Assembly (NCBI GenBank): GCA_030147325.1
Contig: JASLAA010000007.1
Location: 1-13,055, forward strand
DNA length: 13,055 nucleotides
Reading direction: 5' to 3'
Source: Arthrobacter sp.
GTDB lineage: Bacteria; Actinomycetota; Actinomycetes; Actinomycetales; Micrococcaceae
Within the stretch, counting starts at the first letter, position 1. Each line of letters starts with the position of its first letter. Below the pieces are notes generated by a model. The model was not told the origin of the DNA. It did not search any database and saw only the letters and a list, made by a program, of their open reading frames with translations. Positions 1 to 6,848 of the stretch are shown one piece after another. The position numbers and the translations under genes were made by a program.

Positions 1-411
1 TTCGTCTTCCAGGCATTCCACCTCATGCCGCGCCGCACCGTCCTGGAGAACGTGATGCTGCCCATGCTGTACAGCGGCACCCCGCGCGGCGAACGCGAGG
101 ACCGCGCACGGGAAGCACTCGAACGGGTGGGTCTCGGGCATCGGATCGATTTCCTGCCGGGTACGTTGTCCGGCGGTGAACGCCAGCGCGTGGCCGTCGC
201 CCGCGCCGTCGTCACCCGCCCCAGCCTCCTCCTCGCCGACGAGCCCACCGGGAACCTGGACGGCGGAACCACCACCGACGTGATGGAACTGTTCGAGGAA
301 CTCGTCACCGACGGCCTGGCCCTCATCATCATCACCCACGATCAGGCCGTGGCGAGACGGGCGCCGCAGTGCGTGCGGATCGCGGACGGCCGCGTGGTGG
401 ACCACGGATGA
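1..411 (+). CDS. ABC transporter ATP-binding protein, MacB/LolD type (5' end outside window)
   Basis: This is the C-terminal 136 residues of an ATPase that would power a MacB/FtsX-type transporter. The reading frame is open from base 1, where it enters at the Q-loop (FVFQ, Gln at visible residue 4). The Walker A part lies before the window. Visible motifs are the signature LSGGERQ (about residues 56-62), Walker B LLLADEP with the D-loop GNLD (about 76-87), and the switch histidine in IITHD (113). The ADEPTGNLD form is typical of the MacB/LolD/FtsE branch. The stop codon overlaps the start of the permease gene as ATGA, so the two are translationally coupled and surely partners. The exported substrate cannot be told from sequence; the family covers peptides, antibiotics, lipoproteins and mechanotransmission roles. 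The family call is firm, the substrate unknown. Confidence 0.93.
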   Translation, partial: FVFQAFHLMPRRTVLENVMLPMLYSGTPRGEREDRAREALERVGLGHRIDFLPGTLSGGERQRVAVARAVVTRPSLLLADEPTGNLDGGTTTDVMELFEELVTDGLALIIITHDQAVARRAPQCVRIADGRVVDHG

Positions 412-1709
412 GAGGCCGCTTCCGCCGTTCCTCCGGCACCGCCACCGCTGTGCTCGACGAACCGGCACAGGACCTGCTGACGCCGGTACCGACAGCGGAC
501 CGGTTCAGCTTCATCGATCTGCTCATCGAGGCGACGTCGGATCTCGGCACGCGGCCCGGCCGGCTCCTCATGACACTCGCGGGCACCATCCTCGGCATCG
601 GCGCCCTCGTGGCGACGATCGGCTTCGCCCAGACCACGGCCGGGCAGCTCGCCCGGCAGTTCGATGCGTTCGCCGCGACGCAGGTGGTGGCCTCACCGGC
701 CCAGGCACGGAACTCCGAGGGCAACAGCGTCGCCACGGCCCGGCTGCCGTGGGATGCCGTGGACCGGTTGGAGCGACTCGCAGGGATCGACGAAGCCGCG
801 TTGATCACCGAGGTGGAACTCGGTGAGGGAACCGTGACGGCGGTGCCGATCAACGACCCGTCGGCGCCCAGCACGGCCGCGCCACGGGTGTTCGCCACCT
901 CGGCCGGGCTCATCGACACCATCGAGGGGAACATCATCCACGGCCGCCTCTTCGACGAGGGCCATGATGAGCGGCAGGACCGCGTGGCCCTGCTGGGCAA
1001 CCGCCTCGCCGAACGCCTGGGCGTCACCCGGGTGGACTCCCAACCCTCGATCTTCATCGACGGGCTCCCCTACGCCGTCGTCGGGGTCTTCGACGGCGTC
1101 CAGCAACGCGGGGAACTTCTCGAGAGCGTCGTCGTCTCCACAGGAGCGGCCCGGAAGGACTTCGGGCTGACCGCACCGGGAGAGCTCCAGGCACGGATCG
1201 AGATCGGAGCCGGTCCCCAGATCACCGAGCAGGCGGCCCTCGCCCTCGCCCCCGATGCACCGGACACCATCACCGTCTCGGCACCGCAGGGGAGGTCGGA
1301 CCTGGCGGCGAACGTCCAGGCGGACGTCAACCTGATCTTCGTCGTCCTCTCCGTCATCGTGCTTCTGGCCGGAGGCGTGGGCATCGCGAATGTCACGATG
1401 CTCTCCGTCATGGAGCGCACCGGGGAGATCGGCCTGCGCCGCGCCATCGGAGCGACCCGCCGGCAGATCGCCCTCCAGTTCATCACCGAGTCGGTCGTGG
1501 TCGGGCTTCTCGGGGGCCTCCTCGGCGCTGCCACAGGAGTGTTCGCGGTGCTGGCGATCGCCCTCTCCCAGCAGTGGACGCCCGTCATCAATCCCTTCGT
1601 GGCCATCGGCGGGGCACTGCTCGGTGCGGTCGTGGGACTCGTGGCCGGTGGTTTCCCTGCCCGGAAGGCCACGCGGGTGGAACCGGTCACGGCGCTCCGG
1701 GGAACGTGA
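408..1709 (+). CDS. ABC transporter permease, FtsX/MacB family
   Basis: A 433-residue membrane subunit paired with the ATPase just upstream. I start it at the ATG at 408, which overlaps the ATPase stop (ATGA); the frame is open further upstream, but that would run deep into the ATPase gene. The topology is the standard MacB/FtsX four-helix plan: one helix at about residues 52-74, a large extracytoplasmic domain at about 75-305 (MacB periplasmic-core type), and three helices at about 308-334, 362-386 and 396-416. The cytoplasmic stretch between helices 2 and 3 (ERTGEIGLRRAIGATRRQI) is a hallmark of the FtsX domain. The short C-terminus ends PVTALRGT, resembling the 'P..ALR' ending common in the family. 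The roughly 40-residue N-terminal extension before helix 1 is low in motifs. Substrate not inferable. Confidence 0.92.
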   Translation: MRGRFRRSSGTATAVLDEPAQDLLTPVPTADRFSFIDLLIEATSDLGTRPGRLLMTLAGTILGIGALVATIGFAQTTAGQLARQFDAFAATQVVASPAQARNSEGNSVATARLPWDAVDRLERLAGIDEAALITEVELGEGTVTAVPINDPSAPSTAAPRVFATSAGLIDTIEGNIIHGRLFDEGHDERQDRVALLGNRLAERLGVTRVDSQPSIFIDGLPYAVVGVFDGVQQRGELLESVVVSTGAARKDFGLTAPGELQARIEIGAGPQITEQAALALAPDAPDTITVSAPQGRSDLAANVQADVNLIFVVLSVIVLLAGGVGIANVTMLSVMERTGEIGLRRAIGATRRQIALQFITESVVVGLLGGLLGAATGVFAVLAIALSQQWTPVINPFVAIGGALLGAVVGLVAGGFPARKATRVEPVTALRGT

Positions 1710-1716
1710 CCGGACA

Positions 1717-1733
1717 GGCGGGCAGCGCCCGCC
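1717..1733. terminator. bidirectional hairpin between convergent genes
   Basis: GGCGGGC (1717-1723) and GCCCGCC (1727-1733) form a perfect 7-bp GC stem with a 3-nt loop. It fills the 27-nt gap between the stop of the FtsX-type permease (plus) and the stop of the lacI-type gene (minus). On the plus strand it is followed by GTTT; the minus side has no clear T-run. Its position suggests it ends transcription from both sides. Stem and position are seen; function is inferred. Confidence 0.6.
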
Positions 1734-1736
1734 GTT

Positions 1737-2828
1737 TCACGTCCCCCGGTCTTCGTCCACCCCCGTGCCGGCCGCAGCGGCTCCAACCGGTGCAGGCGTG
1801 GATTCGCGCAGAACGAGTCGGGGCAGGTACAGCTCCCTGAGTGGAGTATTCCTGGTCCCCTGGATCCGCTCATGGATTGCTTCCGCCGCCCGCCTGCCCA
1901 TGATGAACTGCGGCTGGTCGACGCTCGAGAGAGTGGGAACAACGAGCGATGCCACTGATGTGTTGTCGTACCCGATGAGGGCTAGGTCCGCCGGGATGTC
2001 GACGGACAGTTCCCTCGCGAGACGGATCACCTCCGCCGCCGTCACGTCGTTGTTGCAGAGGACTGCATCGAAGGCCCTGGAGGCAATGATGCGGCGGAGG
2101 CCCGCGGGATCGCCCGGTACGAGTTCGTGCACCGAGACTTCTGCACCTGCACGGCGAGCAGCCTGCTGCGCCCCCCGGATGCGGGCGCGGCTCGTCGCGC
2201 TCGTGGAGGTCGTCAGGTAGGCGAGGCGCCTGCGGCCCACTGCGAGGAAGTGGGTGATCGCCCCGTCCGCACCCTCGACGTCGTCGCTCGCGATGGTATC
2301 GACGGCATCGGGTGGCTGCTCGAGGTGAGTCACCACGACGGTCGGAACCTCGTGACCCGCACGCTCGAGCACCTCACGCGGTACCCACGAGGAGATGATG
2401 ACGAGCCCGTCCACCCGCAGCTCCAGCATCGTGTCGATCTGCCTACTGAGCTCCTGCGGGGAAGACCGCCCGTTCCCGATGATGATCCGTGTGTCCGAAT
2501 CAGCGGCAGCCTGCTCGATGCCCGCGACGACCGATGTGTGGTGCTGGTTCACGATCTCGTTCAGCACAACACCGATGAGCCCCGAGACCCCGCGCACGAG
2601 CGACCGGGCAGCCGAGTTGAGACGGTACCCGAGGTCACTCGCTGCGGCTGTCACGAGATCCCGGCTGGCCTCGCTCACCCCCGGCTCCCCCCGAAGTGCT
2701 CGGGATGCCAGTGACTTGGACACGCCCGCCCGCCGAGCGACGTCGATGATCGTCGGCCTACGGATGATGTGGCCGTCCGTCCTGTCCGTCCTGTCCGTCC
2801 TGTCCGTCCTGTCCGTCCTGTCCGTCAC
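1737..2828 (-). CDS. LacI-family transcriptional regulator
   Basis: A 363-residue repressor of the LacI/GalR type, probably controlling the upstream transporter/phosphatase operon of which it is the last gene. The helix-turn-helix lies at about residues 26-45 (PTIIDVARRAGVSKSLASRA), the hinge helix at about 70-80 (LNSAARSLVRG), followed by a periplasmic-binding-protein-like effector domain with CNND (258-261) and GYDN (286-289), both typical. I chose the GTG at 2828: it lies 13 nt after the phosphatase stop and has GAGG about 11 nt upstream. No start codon exists between the 9-bp repeat and the HTH, so the repeat must be translated; it gives an N-terminal tail of five Thr-Asp-Arg units (residues 2-16). 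An upstream ATG near 2879 would overlap the phosphatase gene by about 37 nt and is less likely. The effector is unknown; a sugar or sugar phosphate is the family norm. Confidence 0.93.
   Translation of the reverse strand: MTDRTDRTDRTDRTDRTDGHIIRRPTIIDVARRAGVSKSLASRALRGEPGVSEASRDLVTAAASDLGYRLNSAARSLVRGVSGLIGVVLNEIVNQHHTSVVAGIEQAAADSDTRIIIGNGRSSPQELSRQIDTMLELRVDGLVIISSWVPREVLERAGHEVPTVVVTHLEQPPDAVDTIASDDVEGADGAITHFLAVGRRRLAYLTTSTSATSRARIRGAQQAARRAGAEVSVHELVPGDPAGLRRIIASRAFDAVLCNNDVTAAEVIRLARELSVDIPADLALIGYDNTSVASLVVPTLSSVDQPQFIMGRRAAEAIHERIQGTRNTPLRELYLPRLVLRESTPAPVGAAAAGTGVDEDRGT
2775..2826. repeat. 9-bp tandem repeat, about 5.8 copies, in frame at the start of lacI
   Basis: The unit GTCCGTCCT (plus strand) occurs five times exactly (2775-2783, 2784-2792, 2793-2801, 2802-2810, 2811-2819), then a partial copy GTCCGTC (2820-2826). 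On the coding (minus) strand it reads as repeats of ACGGACAGG, encoding Thr-Asp-Arg. Because 9 is a multiple of 3, copy-number change would alter the length of the regulator's N-terminal tail without a frameshift. The array begins right after the chosen GTG start. Confidence 0.97.
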
Positions 2829-2841
2829 GTTGTGCAGGTCC

Positions 2842-3711
2842 TCATGCCCGCCGCCGGGTGATGCGGCTGGTGAATGCATCGAGTGCGGGATAGTCGGCAC
2901 CCGGCCCGGCTGCAACGAAAGCAGGAGCATGATGCGCGCCCAGCCCCTCGTCTGCGCTCCCCAACCACAGCGGACGGTAGCTTCCACCCGCGCGCAGCAC
3001 GATCAGCGAGGCTGCGGCGACGTCCCAGGGATTCACGGAACCGCCGAAGGCGCAGTCCGCCCAACCCGCCGCCACGTGAGCGAGGGTGAGCGCTCCGGAG
3101 CCGGTACGCCGGAGCGATGAGAACGAAGCAATCAATCCGCCGAGGTCCTCGAGCGCGACCGATCCGTCGACCTGCAGATCGTTCGCTGTCGGGAAGCCGG
3201 TGATCATGGTGGCCGCGCCGTCCGGTTGGACGGAAGGCGTCACCAGCGTGACTCCATTGAGGTACGCCCCGGTATCGTCCGCGCTGAAGAGGTTGTGGGC
3301 GATCGGGTCGTAGACGACACCGGCGGTCACTTCGCCTGCTATCTCCACACCGATCGCGACACAGAAGAAGGCAATTCCCTGGGCGAAGTTGGACGTTCCA
3401 TCGATGGGATCGATGAACCAGGTCAAGTCCGACGTCCCCTCACGTACGCCGCCCTCCTCCCCGACGATCCGCCACTCGGGCCCGTGCTCCAGGAGGAACG
3501 GGACGATCAGGTCCTCCGTAGCGCGGTCATGAACGGTTACGAGGTCGTGCCGGTCGCGTTTGTACTCGATCTGCAGGCTCCGGCGGAAAACCCCGCGGAG
3601 GTACTCACCCGCCAGCAGGGCCGCCTGCTCCGCGATCTCACGCAGCTCTGCCGCACTGTGGGCGGGCTGGTCCGTGGCGCCCTGTCGGGTCAGCTGCTCA
3701 CCGGTCGTCAT
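2842..3711 (-). CDS. inositol monophosphatase family phosphatase
   Basis: A 289-residue Mg2+-dependent phosphatase of the inositol monophosphatase/FIG superfamily, cytoplasmic, hydrolysing a small phosphate monoester. Diagnostic motifs are all present: GEE at 84-86, the metal-binding DPIDGTSNF at 101-109 (ligands Asp101 and Asp104), and NPWDVAAA at 227-234 (Asp230). VTVHDRATED (about 58-67) matches the upstream conserved T..D region. Family members act on inositol-1-phosphate, histidinol-phosphate, fructose-1,6-bisphosphate, PAP or sugar phosphates; sequence alone does not choose. The ATG at 3711 overlaps the end of the HAD gene by 14 nt and has a strong Shine-Dalgarno (TTGAGGAG, 5 nt spacer), so it is well translated. 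Placement in a transporter operon rather than with histidine or inositol genes suggests it acts on the imported compound. Confidence 0.93.
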   Translation of the reverse strand: MTTGEQLTRQGATDQPAHSAAELREIAEQAALLAGEYLRGVFRRSLQIEYKRDRHDLVTVHDRATEDLIVPFLLEHGPEWRIVGEEGGVREGTSDLTWFIDPIDGTSNFAQGIAFFCVAIGVEIAGEVTAGVVYDPIAHNLFSADDTGAYLNGVTLVTPSVQPDGAATMITGFPTANDLQVDGSVALEDLGGLIASFSSLRRTGSGALTLAHVAAGWADCAFGGSVNPWDVAAASLIVLRAGGSYRPLWLGSADEGLGAHHAPAFVAAGPGADYPALDAFTSRITRRRA

Positions 3712-4474
3712 ACATGCTCCTCAACACATCGAGTAGGTCCTGCGGGGATCCTACGGTCACATCGGCGGTTATCGGGACTTCGAAGGGTTTGGCGCTACTG
3801 CCCGGTGAGGGCATGAGGACATTTGCGCCCGTACCCGCCCTGATACCGCAGAGAACATCCCGGTCAAGGTGGTCCCCCACATACCAGCAGTCTCCGATTT
3901 CGAGCCCCAGTGCTGCGGAGCCCTGAAGCATGAAGTCAGGATTCGGCTTACGGAGACCTACCTCATCCGAGTACAACTCCGCCACGAAGAACGAGGTCAG
4001 CCCGATCTGGTCGAGGTAGTCGCGGTGGACCTTCCCGCACATCGCATTCGACACGATAGCAACGGGGATACCGACGGATCCGGACCACTCCAGCAACTCC
4101 TGAATACCCGGGCGAAGCTGACGGGACTCCTTGGTCGAGCTGACCAGGTAGCAGATCTCTGCGATATGAGGTTCGACGGCGGTACGAGCAGGCGCCGGCC
4201 AGTCCGCCGCGATGAAGTCCATGACGTACTCGCGCTGGCCAAGTTCCCTCGGATGCATAGGCCGGGACATGGCATTGCGCCAGAGACCTGCCGCAAGCGC
4301 CCCGGCCGTGACGTCCGCGAGGATGCGGGCGCGGTCAGGAAGTCCTTCCATGCCCACGAGCAGGAGCATCTCATCCGTCACACGCTCCTGCCAGTGCGGG
4401 GGCTTGGTCGAGTTGACGATCACACCGCCGAAATCCAGGAGCAGCCCTTTCGGAAGGCGAAGGCCCGCCCTCAT
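3698..4474 (-). CDS. HAD-superfamily (subfamily IA) hydrolase, putative phosphatase
   Basis: A 258-residue hydrolase with the four HAD motifs: motif I LLLDFGGV with nucleophile Asp14, motif II VAIVSN with Ser142, motif III Lys176 (RKPNPDF), and motif IV GDHLDRD with Asp201 and Asp206. An alpha-helical cap lies between motifs I and II (about residues 25-120), as in subfamily IA. Position +2 of motif I is Gly16, not the Asp of classic DxD phosphatases; the same DxGxV form occurs in YihX-like sugar-phosphate phosphatases and in epoxide-hydrolase N-domains, so phosphatase activity is likely but not certain. I start at the ATG at 4474, which overlaps the ATPase stop as ATGA, rather than extending 24 residues further into the ATPase gene. 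It overlaps the next gene by 14 nt. Context suggests action on the imported substrate. Confidence 0.9.
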   Translation of the reverse strand: MRAGLRLPKGLLLDFGGVIVNSTKPPHWQERVTDEMLLLVGMEGLPDRARILADVTAGALAAGLWRNAMSRPMHPRELGQREYVMDFIAADWPAPARTAVEPHIAEICYLVSSTKESRQLRPGIQELLEWSGSVGIPVAIVSNAMCGKVHRDYLDQIGLTSFFVAELYSDEVGLRKPNPDFMLQGSAALGLEIGDCWYVGDHLDRDVLCGIRAGTGANVLMPSPGSSAKPFEVPITADVTVGSPQDLLDVLRSMYDDR

Positions 4475-5571
4475 GCTGCGGCTACCAGTGGAAGGATCTG
4501 GTGGCCACCACGATCGAACAGATGCACACTCGCGTCCGGCACCCATCCCGTGACGGAGTCGCCGGCGCCGAGTGTCGGCCGGTCCTGGCAGGTGGCGAAG
4601 AATCGCTGGGCCCCATCGGTCATCTCGATGATCCAGGATCCGCCGGTCGGCAGCAGCGCCGACACCGTCAGGGCAAGGCTGAATGCCTCCGACGGCACGT
4701 CGGCGGTTCCGATGGTGGCGCGAAGAGCTTCCGGGCGCAAGCCCACCGATTCGACCGGGAGGGAACGCCGCTCGCTCCAGGCCGCGAGTGCCCTCGCGGC
4801 GGGGGTTGATCGCCCACGCTCGATGATATTGATCGGCGGGCTCCCCATGAACTGAGCCACGAACCTGTTGGCCGGGCGATCATAGATCTCGAGGGGTGTT
4901 CCGATCTGCTGCACCCTGCCCTCATTCATGACGACGATCCGGGTAGCGAGGGTCATCGCCTCGAACTGGTCGTGCGTGACGAAGACCATCGTCGTTCCCG
5001 ACTCGCGATGGATGCGTTGGAACTCCGCCCGCATCTCGAGTCGGAGCCGCGCATCGAGATTGGAGAGCGGTTCGTCGAGCAGCATGACCTCGGGGTCGGC
5101 CGCGAGCGTGCGGGCAATTGCCACGCGTTGCTGCTGTCCGCCCGAGAGTGCGGACGGATATCGCTCGGAGTGTTCACCGATCGACAGGGTCGCCAGCGCC
5201 GCCTCCACTCGTCGTCGACGCTCCGGCTTGGGTAATCTCTGCATGTCGGGGCCGAAGCTCACGTTGCCGCGAACGGTCAGATGTGGCCAGAGGGCGTAGT
5301 TCTGGAACACGAGCCCGAGCCCGCGTCGCTCGGCTTCCACACGGACGCCGCCCGCCACATCGTCGACCACGCGCTCGCCGATCTGGATCCGCCCGGAGGA
5401 CAGCGGTTCGAGTCCGGCGATCGCCCGCAGCGTGGTCGACTTGCCGCAGCCGGAAGGGCCGAGGAGGCAGAGGAACTCCCCGTGGTGGATCTCGAGGCTG
5501 ACATCGTCCACGCTCGGCGCCGCACGGCCCGGATAGGTCTTACTGACATTCGTCAGGGTGATTCGTGACAT
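4471..5571 (-). CDS. ABC transporter ATP-binding protein with TOBE domain (importer)
   Basis: A 366-residue ATPase of an import system. Walker A is GPSGCGKST (38-46), Q-loop Gln90 (VFQNYALWPH), signature LSGGQQQR (142-149), Walker B LLDEPLSNLD (164-173), switch His200. The C-terminal part from about residue 240 (FMGSPPINII) is a TOBE-type regulatory domain, as in MalK/UgpC/FbpC-like ATPases; the GSPPIN start of this domain is common in ATPases for sugars and other organic solutes. I start at MSRITL (ATG at 5571): an open frame continues 64 residues upstream but has no ABC content and runs into the binding-protein gene. The gene lies 52 nt after the binding-protein gene and shares an ATGA with the HAD gene. 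It should dimerise and drive the fused permease. Confidence 0.95.
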   Translation of the reverse strand: MSRITLTNVSKTYPGRAAPSVDDVSLEIHHGEFLCLLGPSGCGKSTTLRAIAGLEPLSSGRIQIGERVVDDVAGGVRVEAERRGLGLVFQNYALWPHLTVRGNVSFGPDMQRLPKPERRRRVEAALATLSIGEHSERYPSALSGGQQQRVAIARTLAADPEVMLLDEPLSNLDARLRLEMRAEFQRIHRESGTTMVFVTHDQFEAMTLATRIVVMNEGRVQQIGTPLEIYDRPANRFVAQFMGSPPINIIERGRSTPAARALAAWSERRSLPVESVGLRPEALRATIGTADVPSEAFSLALTVSALLPTGGSWIIEMTDGAQRFFATCQDRPTLGAGDSVTGWVPDASVHLFDRGGHQILPLVAAA

Positions 5572-5623
5572 TGCTGCTCTATTCTCGTCTCGTGCTGATG
5601 TCCACTCAGGGGTGGGTGATCGA

Positions 5624-6784
5624 TCACCTGCGAGAGGTGCGCCACAGGTCCTGCCAATCCTGGCGAGCCTCCCAGTCCTCATTGATCCCCGCGTTGTCGA
5701 ACATGAAGAGCTGCTCCGAGTGCCGCCCCACCTGGGCGGGATCGTCCGGCTGGACCACCTCACTGTTCGAGGAGATCTTGCCGTCCTCGATCTGGGGCTC
5801 GATGCCCTCCTGGGTCAGCGCGAAGTGGACGAAGAGGCGAGCCGCGTTCTGGTTCTCGGAGCCGGTTGCGATGGTGATCCCCTTCGGCGCCGCCTTGCCG
5901 ACCCAGGGGTCCATTCCCTCGCAGACACCGAGCGCGTAACCCTTGTCATCGATGTTGCGGTACTTGGCACTGGACATCAGGCCGATCGGCGGAGTCGACT
6001 GGCCGAGCGCACCCACGGCCTCGGATGCCTCCTCGCTGGACTTGCTGAGGATCGGGCTGTTGGCGGCGAGACGTGCCACCCACTCCGCAGCCGCCGAATC
6101 ATGCTCCGTCGCCAGAGGTGCACCGAACTGCTCCTCATAGGCCGCAAGGAGTTCGTCATCCCCGAAGGCTCCCATCTGGCTGTACCAGTCCAGGGCACCG
6201 TTGTCCCCCACCGGGTCCTGGAAGACCGTCCTGCCCTTGTACTCCGGCGTGGTCAGCTCCCACATGTTGTTGACGGGGCAGGAGTCGTAGGCCTCCGTGT
6301 TGTACGTCCAGAAGGCCGGATCCGTGATCAGCACGAGCGGATCGCGCATACCCTCGTCGATGTTCTCGGCGAGGTCACCGGGTACCCAGCTGTACACGAA
6401 GTTGCTCGGCAGTAACTGGTTACTGAGCGCAGGTAGATCGGAGATCGCCACCACATCACCCACGACGTTTCCCGCCTGAGCTTCTCGGGTGACTTTCTCG
6501 ATCGACTCGGCGGCATCGGCCTTGACGCCGGTCGCTTCGATGCCGTACTCCTCGGTGAAGGCCTCGGCCATGGACTCGATCTTGGACGTGCTGTCGTAGA
6601 TGGTGATCGGGCCCTCGGCCTGGGCTGCTTCGATGAGCTCTTCGAGGTCGAACAGTCCTTCCGGCGTGCCGGTCACGGCCGAGCTCACCGGAGCTCCTCC
6701 AGCACACCCACCCAGCAGGAGTGCCCCGAGCGCCAGACCGGTGACCGTGGCGAGGCGGTGGGAAGTGGTTGTCTTTGTTCTCAT
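5624..6784 (-). CDS. ABC transporter solute-binding lipoprotein, Fe3+/AfuA-like family
   Basis: A 386-residue extracellular binding protein anchored by lipid. The N-terminus has a basic start, a hydrophobic stretch (about 13-24) and a lipobox ending GGC at Cys27. The core opens with TIYDSTSKIESMAEAF (61-76), the usual first strand-helix of the FbpA/AfuA/thiamine-binding cluster. The protein has no adjacent Tyr-Tyr pair anywhere, so the classic ferric site of FbpA is missing and an organic, possibly phosphorylated, ligand is more likely. Two further cysteines (169 and 288) could form a disulfide outside the cell. The ATG at 6784 has a good Shine-Dalgarno (AGGAG, 7 nt spacer). It follows the permease gene after 64 nt. 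Family call firm; ligand inferred only. Confidence 0.93.
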   Translation of the reverse strand: MRTKTTTSHRLATVTGLALGALLLGGCAGGAPVSSAVTGTPEGLFDLEELIEAAQAEGPITIYDSTSKIESMAEAFTEEYGIEATGVKADAAESIEKVTREAQAGNVVGDVVAISDLPALSNQLLPSNFVYSWVPGDLAENIDEGMRDPLVLITDPAFWTYNTEAYDSCPVNNMWELTTPEYKGRTVFQDPVGDNGALDWYSQMGAFGDDELLAAYEEQFGAPLATEHDSAAAEWVARLAANSPILSKSSEEASEAVGALGQSTPPIGLMSSAKYRNIDDKGYALGVCEGMDPWVGKAAPKGITIATGSENQNAARLFVHFALTQEGIEPQIEDGKISSNSEVVQPDDPAQVGRHSEQLFMFDNAGINEDWEARQDWQDLWRTSRR

Positions 6785-6848
6785 TTCAGTTCTCCTGAAG
6801 ATAGATCCGGCGTGGGAGGTATCGGACGGTCGGTCGGGGGTTGGAGGA

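Noticed and set aside
1070..1942. 290-codon minus-strand frame across the end of the FtsX-type permease and the lacI end
   Set aside because: It overlaps two real genes, crosses the intergenic terminator hairpin, and has no family signature.
2842..3711. Assignment as histidinol-phosphatase HisN or SuhB
   Set aside because: The motifs are shared by the whole superfamily and no histidine or inositol pathway genes are nearby, so a specific symbol is not supported.
3869..4855. 328-codon plus-strand frame across the HAD and ATPase genes
   Set aside because: Antisense to two genes with full motif sets; composition is low-complexity Arg/Pro/Gly rich with no family signature.
5615..5628. 14-bp palindrome GGTGATCGATCACC with a central CG at the end of the binding-protein gene, LacI-operator-like in form
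   Set aside because: About one perfect 14-bp palindrome is expected by chance in a window this size, and it overlaps a stop codon inside the operon rather than a promoter.
5558..6415. 285-codon plus-strand frame opposite the solute-binding protein
   Set aside because: Shadow frame of a well-supported lipoprotein gene; no Shine-Dalgarno or domain.
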